Source: CSP1-5 sp964348275
GTDB lineage: Bacteria > Methylomirabilota > Methylomirabilia > Methylomirabilales > CSP1-5
NCBI GenBank assembly: GCA_964348275.1
Contig: CAYGBT010000003.1
Location: 56,770-120,769 of the forward strand
DNA: 64,000 nt
Reading direction: 5' to 3'
Part shown: piece after piece, positions 24,253 through 32,939 of the stretch
Layout: each line of letters starts with the position of its first letter
Position numbering within the stretch: position 1 is the stretch's first letter
The notes under the pieces: model-generated
Told to the model about the DNA's origin: nothing
Seen by the model: only the letters and a program-made list of their open reading frames with translations
Databases searched by the model: none
Position numbers and translations under genes: made by a program

Positions 24253-26624
24253 CTTTCGCCCCCCTCGGTGTCCCGGAGGGGAATCGTCACCACGAGGTGG
24301 GTCCCTCTCCCGATAGCGCTCTCGATCGCTAGATCGCCTTCCAAAACCTTCACCCTGTTCGCCATATTCCTCAATCCCTGTCCTTGCGCGCTCGTCTTTC
24401 CAGGGTCAAATCCAACTCCATTATCGTTAATGGAGAGGACGAGACGCTGGTTGGCAGTCAAAAGTTCGAGGCGAACCTGGCTGGCCTGCGCATGCTTTGC
24501 AACGTTGGCAAGAGCCTCCTGGGTCACATGGAAAAGGTTGGTCTTCTGTTCCTGAGACAAGAGCGCATCGATGGCCTCGTCGGCCACTAGGTCGGCATCG
24601 ATCAAGGAATTGATCCTAAAGCCTTTCACGAGATCCGCCATCGCCTGGGCGATGTTCTTGCCGTGAAGCACCTTCGGCTGTAGGTTGAAAATGTAGTTTC
24701 GGACATCCTTGATCACGTCGTTCAGGTCCTCGATGGCATGTTCTAACCTTTGCTTCGCCTTAAGAGGGTCCTCATCGACCAGTTGGATGCCGTCTTCTAG
24801 GCCCAAGCCTGTGGCATAAATCCCCTGGATGATGCCGTCGTGCAAGTCCTTGCTGATGCGCTCTCTTTCCTCGAGCGCGGCCAGGTTTCGGACCTGCCCA
24901 TGAAGCGTAGCATTCTCAATGGCGATGGCGGCTTGGCTGGCCAACGCTGATAGGAGTTCGGCGTCTCGTTCGGTATACTGATGGAGTGCTCGAGTACCGA
25001 CGCAGAGGGCTCCTATCAATTTATCTCTCGTTCTGAGGGGCGCAGCGAGACAGGATTTCACATACTGATCTCTGATGCCGGGGCAGACAGACGTGCAAAC
25101 CTTTAGCTCACCATCCGCCATGGGAGAGGTGCAGGAACACCCGCGGCCGAGGCCATCCAAAATCTTCTCCCCTCTTTCCAACGAGAAGGCATCAGGAGGC
25201 CCGCTGGTGGCTGCGAGATACATCTCCTGCTCATGGGCATCCAGAAGGCAGAGGGCTGCGACATCGCTTGCTAAGAGCTCACGCGCCTTGTCCACAACCA
25301 GATAGAGGATCTTATCGAGCTCCAGGAAGGCCGAGATCTCTGTGCCTATTTTGTAAAGGGCTTCGGCCTCCCGGGCTTTCATCTCCAAGCGCTCGTGCGC
25401 ACTTTTGAGCTGCCGCTCATGTTCTTTCAGCTTCTGGGTCATGAGGTTGAAGCGGTAGGCAAGGTCCTCGAGCTCGTCGTTGGTTTCTACCTTGACGGAA
25501 GACTCGAAGTTGCCCCCCGCCACGATCTCGGCACCGCGGCTCAGCTCCAAGATCGGCTTGGTGAAATGCCTGGCCGCCGCGATCCCCACGACGATGGCAA
25601 TGACCAAGACGAAACCGCCGAGACCGAGAACCAGGAACCGGAGGGACCGAATTGAGGACAGGACCTCGGCTTTGTCATACGCCTGGGCGATCACCCAGAA
25701 TTTCTGCTGTTCGCCTAGATAGGGGAAGATAGGGGCAAATGCTACGATCTTCCCGGTTAGTCCTCGCTCGACGACAGCGCCCGGTTCTCCTGAGAGGATC
25801 TGAGTGGCGATCCGCTTGGAGTAGTCGCCTTCAAGGGTCTCCTGAGCGGCTAGGCGGGGGTCACGGGCACCGGCATTGGCCTCCTCGAAATGGGAGAGGT
25901 AGACACCCTCATTATTAGCGAGAAAGACGGTCCCGCCTTCGTCCTGTCGAAGGCGTAGGATCTGCCCGAGGATATGGGACGCATAGAGGTTGATGATGAC
26001 AATGCCCTTTTGCTCCCCACGTGAGTTGACGATAGGGGTGGCGTACCTGACCACTGGCTTGTGGGGAACCTCCACCACTCCCCGTTCGATGTTGAGGTCC
26101 ATGGGAGAGACGTACGTGTCGCTTGGCCGGACCTGCATGGCCTCACGAAAATAGTACCTGTGGCTTTTATCCTGTAGCTGATGGGGGGGCACGAGGTAAC
26201 TCTTGCTTCCATCAAAGTCGGCCCTCACGATCTCCTTCCCGTGCTCGTCAATGTATCTCACCTGATAGTACGCCTGATGAGCACGGGAAAAACCCAAGAA
26301 TTCGCTCCCCAAACGATGAACTAAGGACTGACGCGTTACCCTGTTCCCGTCCTCAGGAAGATCGATGACCTCGTGAAGAGTCGGCAGCTGGCTCAGGTAG
26401 AGGAGGTCTTCCTTCACGCCACTCAAAAAGCCCTGGATCTCTTCCGCTTTAATCGTGACGGTGCGCTTCACGTGATCGAGGACATGTTCGCTAAGGAGCG
26501 AAAAAGAGAAGAAAGCCCCGTAACTCCCCACGACAGATAGGGGAATGATCCCTATCAACACGAAGGCAATGACTAACTTCTTCGTGATGCTTAAGCGGCG
26601 GAAAAGCTTACTAATGTTCACCAT
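24249..26624 (-). CDS. Membrane sensor histidine kinase with extracellular Cache, HAMP and GAF domains (HisKA_3 type)
   Basis: Domain order in the 791 residues: first membrane helix (about 14-38), extracytoplasmic double-Cache-like region (about 40-320, with 'YFREAMQVRPSDTYVSPM'), second helix (about 330-352, 'LRFLVLGLGGFVLVIAIVVG'), HAMP with 'GGNFESSVKVETNDELEDLA', GAF domain (about 425-580), then a HisKA_3 phosphotransfer helix with the His in 'ISKDLHDGIIQGIYATGLGL' and a HATPase domain with 'INDNGVGFDPGK'. It belongs to the NarX/DegS/LiaS group that pairs with NarL-type regulators. The Cache domain implies a small extracellular ligand and the GAF a second input. The 26625-26887 spacer should contain its promoter. 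Confidence 0.9.
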   Translation of the reverse strand: MVNISKLFRRLSITKKLVIAFVLIGIIPLSVVGSYGAFFSFSLLSEHVLDHVKRTVTIKAEEIQGFLSGVKEDLLYLSQLPTLHEVIDLPEDGNRVTRQSLVHRLGSEFLGFSRAHQAYYQVRYIDEHGKEIVRADFDGSKSYLVPPHQLQDKSHRYYFREAMQVRPSDTYVSPMDLNIERGVVEVPHKPVVRYATPIVNSRGEQKGIVIINLYASHILGQILRLRQDEGGTVFLANNEGVYLSHFEEANAGARDPRLAAQETLEGDYSKRIATQILSGEPGAVVERGLTGKIVAFAPIFPYLGEQQKFWVIAQAYDKAEVLSSIRSLRFLVLGLGGFVLVIAIVVGIAAARHFTKPILELSRGAEIVAGGNFESSVKVETNDELEDLAYRFNLMTQKLKEHERQLKSAHERLEMKAREAEALYKIGTEISAFLELDKILYLVVDKARELLASDVAALCLLDAHEQEMYLAATSGPPDAFSLERGEKILDGLGRGCSCTSPMADGELKVCTSVCPGIRDQYVKSCLAAPLRTRDKLIGALCVGTRALHQYTERDAELLSALASQAAIAIENATLHGQVRNLAALEERERISKDLHDGIIQGIYATGLGLEDGIQLVDEDPLKAKQRLEHAIEDLNDVIKDVRNYIFNLQPKVLHGKNIAQAMADLVKGFRINSLIDADLVADEAIDALLSQEQKTNLFHVTQEALANVAKHAQASQVRLELLTANQRLVLSINDNGVGFDPGKTSAQGQGLRNMANRVKVLEGDLAIESAIGRGTHLVVTIPLRDTEGGER

Positions 26625-26801
26625 GGTGATCGTGTGTCGGAGACCTGCGCTGGGGATGACCTGGGGCCTTCTTCGAGTTGGCTGAAACCCTCAGGTCGGA
26701 TCGAATTACCTTATACCATAACTACACGCCGTCCATGAAAGTTTATATATATAGGCTGTTTGGGTGATCCCCACGTTCCGATGCTGAAGCGTGGTCACAC
26801 G

Positions 26802-26829
26802 GAGACCCCCTCGTGACTATCGGGGTCTC
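26802..26829 (-). terminator. Inverted repeat downstream of the PCP_red/oxidase operon
   Basis: GAGACCCC (26802-26809) pairs with GGGGTCTC (26822-26829), an 8-bp perfect stem with a 12-base loop. It lies about 60 bases past the last stop codon of the long operon ending at 26888. No T-run follows, so a terminator role is only suggested by position. The spacer 26625-26887 holds nothing else that I can name. Confidence 0.35.
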
Positions 26830-26887
26830 GCTGAGCTCCTGCTCACGGGTCACACGCTTCCCCTGTTGGTAAGTGATGGCACCCCCT

Positions 26888-27670
26888 CTATCTCACCTCC
26901 TTGGCGACCCCTGCCTCGTAAGCCGCTAAATCGATCACCTGAAGTCCCTTCGCCTTGGCAGCCGCTTCGACCCGTACGATAATCGTCCGGCGCACAAAGG
27001 GGATCGGGATCCTCCTGAGGCGTTCCTCCGCGTCTGCCGTCCACAGCATGGTGATGCCATCGAGGGGTCCTTCAGCCCTTGCACCCTCGGCCCGGATAGA
27101 CCCCCCCACTCTCCTGTCCTGCCTCGCTGGTGCCTGGGAGATTTGGGAAAGGATCTGCTCTACTACTTCAGGGGTGACAACCTTTTCCTTTCGCCTCTTC
27201 GCCTCCTCTTCGATAGCCCGCTTGGCCATCTCCTGCACCATGGTTGGAATCTTGTCAACCCGGGCAAGTGCCTCCTCCGTCCAGGGCAGCCCCCTGTTTG
27301 GAATCATCTGAAGGTACCGCTTGAACTTGGCCACAATCATGTCATTTCGGTGTGTTCGCTGCCCCAAGAATGCCTGAATGTGCTCGATAACCTCCACCTT
27401 TCTCGGGAGCTTCCGCATCTTTTGCTTTGCCACCTCGAAGGCGGCCATACTCAGCTCTTCAAAGCCAAACCCTTTGATGCTCTTGCTCACCCGGAGCATC
27501 GACTCGTTGCGAATCTCCGTTAAAAACTTCGAGGTAATACGCTTTCGCCCGCGCTCCTTCCGTCGTTTGGCCATGAGCTTGTAGATCCCCGGGCGTACGA
27601 AGGCAGGGGCCTTTTCGACTCGCTTCAAGGCCTCTTCGGTCCAGACCTGGTTGTCTTCTCGTTCCGCCAT
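26888..27670 (-). CDS. Protein of three PCP_red-type domains
   Basis: The 260-residue soluble protein is built almost wholly of three repeats of the small helical domain found at the C-terminus of light-independent protochlorophyllide reductase subunit B (PCP_red). The repeats begin 'VWTEEALKRVEKAPAFVRPG', 'PWTEEALARVDKIPTMVQEM' and 'LWTADAEERLRRIPIPFVRR' (about residues 9, 115 and 210). Each continues with a basic, Glu/Ala-rich helix and an I-T/D turn. There is no signal peptide. It is the last gene of the oxidase operon and overlaps the previous membrane gene by one base. Three other proteins in the same operon carry the same domain. The function is unknown; tetrapyrrole or Fe-S contact is only suggested by the domain's origin. 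Confidence 0.75.
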   Translation of the reverse strand: MAEREDNQVWTEEALKRVEKAPAFVRPGIYKLMAKRRKERGRKRITSKFLTEIRNESMLRVSKSIKGFGFEELSMAAFEVAKQKMRKLPRKVEVIEHIQAFLGQRTHRNDMIVAKFKRYLQMIPNRGLPWTEEALARVDKIPTMVQEMAKRAIEEEAKRRKEKVVTPEVVEQILSQISQAPARQDRRVGGSIRAEGARAEGPLDGITMLWTADAEERLRRIPIPFVRRTIIVRVEAAAKAKGLQVIDLAAYEAGVAKEVR

Positions 27671-28104
27671 TAAAGATCCCAGGCGGCCCTGGCGAGCATG
27701 AAGGCGATGACGCCCGTCAGGACCGCATTAAGCAAGAAGATCGGATGGAACATGAACTCGCTTGGATGGAGGTGGAGTCTGAAGGGCCTGAAATGCGACT
27801 CGAACCGCACGCCGAAGAAGTTCATCAGAAAGTTCAGGGACCTCAAGGCGCCCGTGACAACAAAAATTTTGGTTAAGAAGACGACGATCTTGCCTAACAT
27901 GGGTGATCGCCGGGAGATCGGCGGAGCGAAGTAGATCATCGCCCCCAGAAGGCCGATAGCCATCACCGCTGGGATCAGCAAGCGCTCCTCGGTCGCTCTC
28001 CGGTCCGGGAGGCCTACTGCCAAGGTGAGCGCAACGACAACGGCACCCAGTCCGACATACGTGATTGCGGCGTGGTGGAACTTTTGATCTCTGGTCGCCA
28101 TCAT
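27670..28104 (-). CDS. Uncharacterised four-helix membrane protein in the oxidase operon
   Basis: The 144-residue protein has four predicted membrane helices (about 13-30, 43-60, 70-90 and 118-140). Between helices 3 and 4 is a His-rich, Phe-rich loop 'ESHFRPFRLHLHPSEFMFHP'. I do not recognise the family. The histidines could bind heme or metal, but no known motif supports that. The start overlaps the stop of the radical SAM gene by four bases, and its stop overlaps the start of the triple-PCP_red gene by one base, so it is firmly part of the operon and presumably works with those proteins. Confidence 0.7.
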   Translation of the reverse strand: MMATRDQKFHHAAITYVGLGAVVVALTLAVGLPDRRATEERLLIPAVMAIGLLGAMIYFAPPISRRSPMLGKIVVFLTKIFVVTGALRSLNFLMNFFGVRFESHFRPFRLHLHPSEFMFHPIFLLNAVLTGVIAFMLARAAWDL

Positions 28105-29453
28105 GAACGGGTGGTGAATAGCGATCGCCCCTCGCTAGCCCACTGCGCTTTGGCCTCCTGCATTAGTTCCGATGTCACCCGCTTGGACCCTTTCGATCGC
28201 GCAAAGGCCTCAACCGCCTTGACCACCATTCCTCGGGCAAAGGACGGGATTTTCTCCAGGCGGGCCTTGGCGGATTCTTCCCAAGACAGCTCAAATCCGA
28301 CTTCCAGCCCAAAGGTCTGTGTCTCAGGAAGGGTGATGAGCTGTCCTCCATATTGGCCAGGCTGGTAGCTGCAGGCCGGATCCTCGGCCAGGTAGTCTCC
28401 GAACGCCGCATAGGCCCTGCATCGACAGCCTCCACAGATTTTGGAAAACTCACAGATCCCGCAGCGTCCACCGAGCCGTGGCGTCCGCAGATCCTTGAAG
28501 GGTGCCGCATGCTCCCAAATAGCCGAAAAGCCCTGCCGCTGAAGATTGCCGGCGACCACCGGCATGTAGGGGCAGGGCGTGACGTCGCCGTTCGGCATAA
28601 TGCGGCAGTAGTGCTTCCCCGCCGGGCAGCTTCCATGGGCGTAGTTGCTGAGGAGGGGGGATCGGGGATCGAGTGTGTAGATGATCCGACGGAAGTGTGG
28701 GGCGCACTTGGCCCGGATGAGTAACCGACCCGCACGCCCGGTCGGCACGCTCCACGGATCCTCCTGCCGGTCGAACACAGAGGCTTCATCGCTGCTGGTC
28801 TCTTGGTCATTCCCCACACCCTGGACGCGCGCGAGGTAGGTGAGGATCCGCTCATACATGTCGGGGCTGATATCGGTCAGGTCCCTCCCCCGGCCTGTCC
28901 GAACTAGGAAGAAGAAGTTCAAGACCTTCGCGTCAAGTGACCCCGCCAGATCAATCAGCGCCGGAATCTCCTCCACATTCCAGGAGGTGACGCTCGTGTG
29001 CATGGAGAAGTCGATTCCTTCGGCGCGCAACGCATCAGTGGCTCGGATGGCACCCTGCCAGGCGCCGGAGTGGTGGTGGAAGGTGTCATGCACTTTCGAA
29101 TCGGTCGAGTCGAGACTGATGCTGGCCCCCTGGATACCGCTTCGACGCATGAGGCGGGCCTGTTTTTCCTTCAGGAGAACTCCGTTGGTCCCGAGGACCA
29201 CGGTGAACCCCTTGTCGGCCGCGTACGCTGCTAAGTCGAAGAGGTCTTTCCGCAGGAGCGGCTCCCCACCGGTCAGGATCAAGAAGACGTTGGGGTTCAC
29301 CTGGGCGATCTCGTCTATAACCCGCTGACACGCCTCGGTGCTGAGTTCCTGCGCGGCGTCTGCCCTCGCAAACGCGCTCATGTAACAGTGGGCGCATTGG
29401 AGGTTGCAGCGCTGGGTGAGATTCCACGAGATTGAATATGCCCGATTGGTCAT
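28101..29453 (-). CDS. Radical SAM/SPASM protein (NirJ/AhbD-like) fused to a C-terminal PCP_red-type domain
   Basis: Cys16, Cys20 and Cys23 (C-x3-C-x2-C) bind the SAM [4Fe-4S] cluster. 'LILTGGEPLLRKDLF' and 'VLGTNGVLL' are classic radical SAM elements. A SPASM region of about residues 275-375 carries many cysteines, including 'CPAGKHYCRI', 'CPYMP', 'CGICEFSKICGGCRCRAY' and 'DPACSY'. This architecture matches the NirJ and AhbD group, which makes heme d1 or converts iron-coproporphyrin to heme in the siroheme pathway, but it is also used for peptide modification. Residues of about 395-445 form one PCP_red-type domain ('LSWEESAKARLEKIPSFARG'). That fusion is unusual. It may act on a tetrapyrrole for the oxidase encoded upstream; this is inference. 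Confidence 0.8.
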   Translation of the reverse strand: MTNRAYSISWNLTQRCNLQCAHCYMSAFARADAAQELSTEACQRVIDEIAQVNPNVFLILTGGEPLLRKDLFDLAAYAADKGFTVVLGTNGVLLKEKQARLMRRSGIQGASISLDSTDSKVHDTFHHHSGAWQGAIRATDALRAEGIDFSMHTSVTSWNVEEIPALIDLAGSLDAKVLNFFFLVRTGRGRDLTDISPDMYERILTYLARVQGVGNDQETSSDEASVFDRQEDPWSVPTGRAGRLLIRAKCAPHFRRIIYTLDPRSPLLSNYAHGSCPAGKHYCRIMPNGDVTPCPYMPVVAGNLQRQGFSAIWEHAAPFKDLRTPRLGGRCGICEFSKICGGCRCRAYAAFGDYLAEDPACSYQPGQYGGQLITLPETQTFGLEVGFELSWEESAKARLEKIPSFARGMVVKAVEAFARSKGSKRVTSELMQEAKAQWASEGRSLFTTRS

Positions 29454-29461
29454 AACACGTT

Positions 29462-31330
29462 CTATTCGGAGGTCTGCTCCTCGGGAGCCTTCACGTACTC
29501 CGAGATGACCTCGTTCATCTTTTTCCTGCCCCCCCCGATTCCCTCTTCACACAGGTCTAGGGTGATGATCTTTAGCCCCCGCTCGGCAGCCAGCCCTTCG
29601 ACCCGTTGCTTGGTGAGCTGCCGCATAAAGCCCATCGGAACTCTTTGAAGACGGCCCCTCGCCCCCTCGGTCCACTGAAAGTTTCCCCCGAGATGCTCCT
29701 CAGCGTCCGAAGCCCCTGCCCCGGGAAGCGTGCCGCCGTGGACGGTTTCCTCGATGATGGGCAGCACAAAGTCCATGCTGATGGCGCTCAATTTCCTCAC
29801 ACGGGCCGCCTTTTCAATCCTCGCCTTCGCCCGCCTGCGCAGATAGGCGTCTGGGATCCCTAAGAGGTGTTTCCGCGCCTCTTGCGTCCAGCGGAGCGTG
29901 AGCCCGTCGAAGGCGATCTCCTCTTCTATTCCCCCCTCGCGGGACAGGACAGCCTCGACGACCTCCCGGTCGATCATCTGGAACTGTTCCCCTCCGCCCC
30001 CGCACACGGGACACTTGACCGGATCCTGCCCCTTCGCCACATACCCGCAGACAGCGCAGATGGCGGTCGCGGTCTTGTCGGCCTTCAGCTTTGCGATCGC
30101 CACCCGTTCTGCGACGTCTTGGAACACTTCCGCCGTCCTCCTGGGCATGAACCGGTCCATGGCTTGGTCGATCACCTTGCTGGTGATGACGGTGTGACCT
30201 TGCTCGATGGCGAATCGTAAAATGGCCGTCCTCGCAACCCGCCGCACGTGGGTCGGGACGCGCTCCATCTTTTTCGTCGCCTCCTGCGTCCAGTGCATGA
30301 TCTCCTCGGCCCGAACGTCCATGGGGGGATAGAATGTACGGCCGCAGAGATAGACGTTACAGGGGGCGAGGCGGAGGAGGTTCTCGGCGTTCGAACCGAG
30401 ATCCGCTTCGTCCTCCTCACTGTGCACACCGATCCGGCCCATGACCAAGAGCCACGGTCTGGTTTCTCGGGCGTAGGTGAGGATTTTTTCAAACGCCTTG
30501 CCGTCGAGCAGCGTCGTTCGGAGAGGGACCTCCTCGTCCTCGGCCACCCTGCGAGCGATCTCGAGATGGGACTGGTAGATTTGGGCCAGCCCGCTGTCGA
30601 TGATCTCTTCGTGCAGCTTCTCCTGTTCTGTGAACCGGAAGACCTTGGCGGCCTCATCGGAGAGGACCTTGACGATCCCACCGAAGACCGCGTAGTGGAG
30701 ATAGGGGTCGTACGCCGCCACGGCCTCGACCGGCCGCTTGAAGGCCTTCCCCAAGCTCAACGCGACTCGCAGGCTGCCAAAGGACTGGGGGCTGCCGTCC
30801 ATGCCGACGAGGATCGGTCCGTCCCCGTCGTGCGTGGGAGTGAGCGACTTCACCACCAGGGTGTCAGTCCCGATCCTTCGGATCACCCGCTCGCAGACCG
30901 ATCCAATCACACTGTCCTTGACCGCGCCCATCCCGAGGGCACCAATGATGACGAGGTCGTAGTCACTTCCTTGAATGTCCTCGATGAGGACCTTATAGTG
31001 CTTGCCGTCAAGGGTCTTGCGCTCGAAGGTGAGCCCTACGCTCTGACATTTCCGTTCCATGACGTCGAGGTAGGAGTCAGAAATCAACCTGAGCCCCAAA
31101 GCGATCAGGGAGTCATGGATATCCCGCTGCCGCTCCAGCTCAGCCTCGTGCAAGTACTCCTCGGGGAGAGTGTACTCCATCTGCCTGAACCGATAGTCGT
31201 GGAGCCGAGCAGCATAGACGTGACTGCCAACAAGAGTGGAACCAAGCTTCCTTCCGATCTCAATGGCTAAGTCGATCGCCCGGTTCGAGTGCTCAGAATT
31301 GTCAACCGGGACGTAGATCTTGCGGAACAT
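29462..31330 (-). CDS. Tandem universal stress protein fused to three PCP_red-type domains and a zinc ribbon
   Basis: The 622-residue soluble protein has two UspA-like domains (about 1-150 and 155-310). Nucleotide-loop features are 'IGALGMGAVKDSVIGSVCER' in the first and 'VGMDGSPQSFGSLRVAL' in the second. A PCP_red-type domain follows ('MHWTQEATKKMERVPTHVRR'), then a rubredoxin-like zinc ribbon ('CAVCGYVAKGQDPVKCPVCG') and two more PCP_red-type domains ('LRWTQEARKHLLGIPDAYLR' and 'FQWTEGARGRLQRVPMGFMR'). I start it at ATG 31330 after AGGAGGGGTT; the longer frame to 31573 runs inside the preceding gene. USP domains commonly bind ATP or sense stress. The combination is new to me and no reaction can be assigned. 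Confidence 0.82.
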   Translation of the reverse strand: MFRKIYVPVDNSEHSNRAIDLAIEIGRKLGSTLVGSHVYAARLHDYRFRQMEYTLPEEYLHEAELERQRDIHDSLIALGLRLISDSYLDVMERKCQSVGLTFERKTLDGKHYKVLIEDIQGSDYDLVIIGALGMGAVKDSVIGSVCERVIRRIGTDTLVVKSLTPTHDGDGPILVGMDGSPQSFGSLRVALSLGKAFKRPVEAVAAYDPYLHYAVFGGIVKVLSDEAAKVFRFTEQEKLHEEIIDSGLAQIYQSHLEIARRVAEDEEVPLRTTLLDGKAFEKILTYARETRPWLLVMGRIGVHSEEDEADLGSNAENLLRLAPCNVYLCGRTFYPPMDVRAEEIMHWTQEATKKMERVPTHVRRVARTAILRFAIEQGHTVITSKVIDQAMDRFMPRRTAEVFQDVAERVAIAKLKADKTATAICAVCGYVAKGQDPVKCPVCGGGGEQFQMIDREVVEAVLSREGGIEEEIAFDGLTLRWTQEARKHLLGIPDAYLRRRAKARIEKAARVRKLSAISMDFVLPIIEETVHGGTLPGAGASDAEEHLGGNFQWTEGARGRLQRVPMGFMRQLTKQRVEGLAAERGLKIITLDLCEEGIGGGRKKMNEVISEYVKAPEEQTSE

Positions 31331-31340
31331 AACCCCTCCT

Positions 31341-32939
31341 CTATTCCGACGTGCGCATCGAATCCGCGAAGGGTCCCACATGCTGGGTTGGACGCCGCGT
31401 GCGGGCCCAGCGGATGAGCCACATTTCTGCGCCGAAGCAGCCTGCAATCGCCAGCAAGGCGTAGACATAGACGGTTGTCGGTGTAGGCGCCACCAAGACC
31501 AGGAGCTGCCAGGAGGAAATGGCACACAGAAGCCCGCGCTCGCCACTGGAACCATCCCACACATGAAAGGCAATGGGGATAAGCTTCCCCGCCTCGAAGG
31601 CGATGTCTGTATTCGGATCCTTCGCCGCTCGTGGCCTCATCATAACGACCCTCCAAAGCCCATTCTTCCACACCCCTTTTCCCACAACTTCCTGGGCCGC
31701 GGCGGGCAAAGAAACGATTGGCTTTCCAGCCCCTGTGGCCTTTAACGCCTCTACCGGCGTCTTCCGGTCTCCCTTCTCGTTCCAGTCGGCCTTCCACTGC
31801 CAGAGAACGACTGGCTTCCTCGGCTCTCCCAGGAAGAAGTAGGGTCGATCGATCCCCTCTGGGATCCGACTCGGGAACTGGATCTCGACGGCGTCCCGCA
31901 GCTTCCACTTCTTCTCCGGATCGACCTTCACGTAAGTGTCGTCGGCAGGCATGGCCTCTTCGGTGTGAACGGTGTCCTTGAACCGGTCGCCCCATTCGAG
32001 GAGGAAGGCGATGGACTTGTCGTTATACAAAGACCGGACTGTGATCAAGTCCACGGAATGGTTTTGCCAGCGGGGGGCTACGATCACTTGTCCACTTAAC
32101 GGTACGTCTAGAGTTTCTGCCTCCTGCCACAGGGGATCGTCCGGATCGAGGGGAAGATCTCGATCGATCCGCTTGGATTTGACTACTGGCTCTCCTCCGA
32201 CCCGCGCCTCCTTGATGAGAGACCTCACGTAGGCGGCAAGGTGCCATCGGTCCTCCTCGGTGATGGTGTCGGTAAAGGAGGGCATGGGGGTTCCGTTTAT
32301 CCCGGTGGTAAATCGCGTGAAGATGTCCTTCACCGTCGTACCCCCTTTGTAGCGCCAGCCCTTGGTCAGGTCAAACGGGAGAATCGGAAAACCCCAGTCG
32401 TCTTTGAGCTTGCCCGCCGACGGTCCTTCCCCTCGTCCTTCCTGGCCGTGGCACTCCCAGCATTTCGCTCTCTGGTAGACCTCCTTCCCCTTCTCCAAAG
32501 AGCCCCGCTCGGGGCCGATCTCGGCCGGCAGAGGCGGCTCCTCGAAGAAGTCGGCCGCGAAGGTCTTGATAAACGCGATCACCTGCCGTCGCTCTTCCTC
32601 GGTGAGAATATTCTCGAAGCCCTGCATGGCGGTCCCAGGGATCCCCCGCGAGATTGTTCTGAAGAGATCCTCATCCAGGGGAACCTCACCGCTCTGCGTG
32701 GTGCGGAGCTTGTAGACGGCAAGGGTAAAGTCCCGAGGCCGCGGGTCGAGGTAATCGGCCACGGGCCCATTGCCGTCCCCGTCGACGCCGTGGCAAAACC
32801 AACAACGCTGCGTGTAGATTTCCTTGCCCTTCGCAGCGCTGTCGGACGTCTCGGGCGGCTTCTGCTGCGCAGACACCTCTCCCAAGCCCAGGAGGCATAA
32901 AGATACGAAGAGACTCTGGACGATTCTCCATCGGTTCAT
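31341..32939 (-). CDS. Diheme cytochrome c with EbdC-type heme b domain (NxrC-like), membrane-anchored
   Basis: The product has about 532 residues. A signal peptide (1-24) precedes two cytochrome c domains with CWFCH (near residue 48) and CWECH (near residue 150), then an ethylbenzene-dehydrogenase gamma-type domain (about 245-480; 'SIAFLLEWGDRF', 'DAVEIQFPSRIPEG', 'IPIAFHVWDGSSGERG') and a C-terminal membrane helix (about 490-515). Such diheme/EbdC fusions are proposed as gamma subunits or electron carriers of periplasmic NXR. Here it is in the bd-like oxidase operon, away from the alpha and beta genes. ATG 32939 overlaps the upstream cytochrome gene by four bases; the frame's upstream extension is not credible. 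Confidence 0.82.
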   Translation of the reverse strand: MNRWRIVQSLFVSLCLLGLGEVSAQQKPPETSDSAAKGKEIYTQRCWFCHGVDGDGNGPVADYLDPRPRDFTLAVYKLRTTQSGEVPLDEDLFRTISRGIPGTAMQGFENILTEEERRQVIAFIKTFAADFFEEPPLPAEIGPERGSLEKGKEVYQRAKCWECHGQEGRGEGPSAGKLKDDWGFPILPFDLTKGWRYKGGTTVKDIFTRFTTGINGTPMPSFTDTITEEDRWHLAAYVRSLIKEARVGGEPVVKSKRIDRDLPLDPDDPLWQEAETLDVPLSGQVIVAPRWQNHSVDLITVRSLYNDKSIAFLLEWGDRFKDTVHTEEAMPADDTYVKVDPEKKWKLRDAVEIQFPSRIPEGIDRPYFFLGEPRKPVVLWQWKADWNEKGDRKTPVEALKATGAGKPIVSLPAAAQEVVGKGVWKNGLWRVVMMRPRAAKDPNTDIAFEAGKLIPIAFHVWDGSSGERGLLCAISSWQLLVLVAPTPTTVYVYALLAIAGCFGAEMWLIRWARTRRPTQHVGPFADSMRTSE

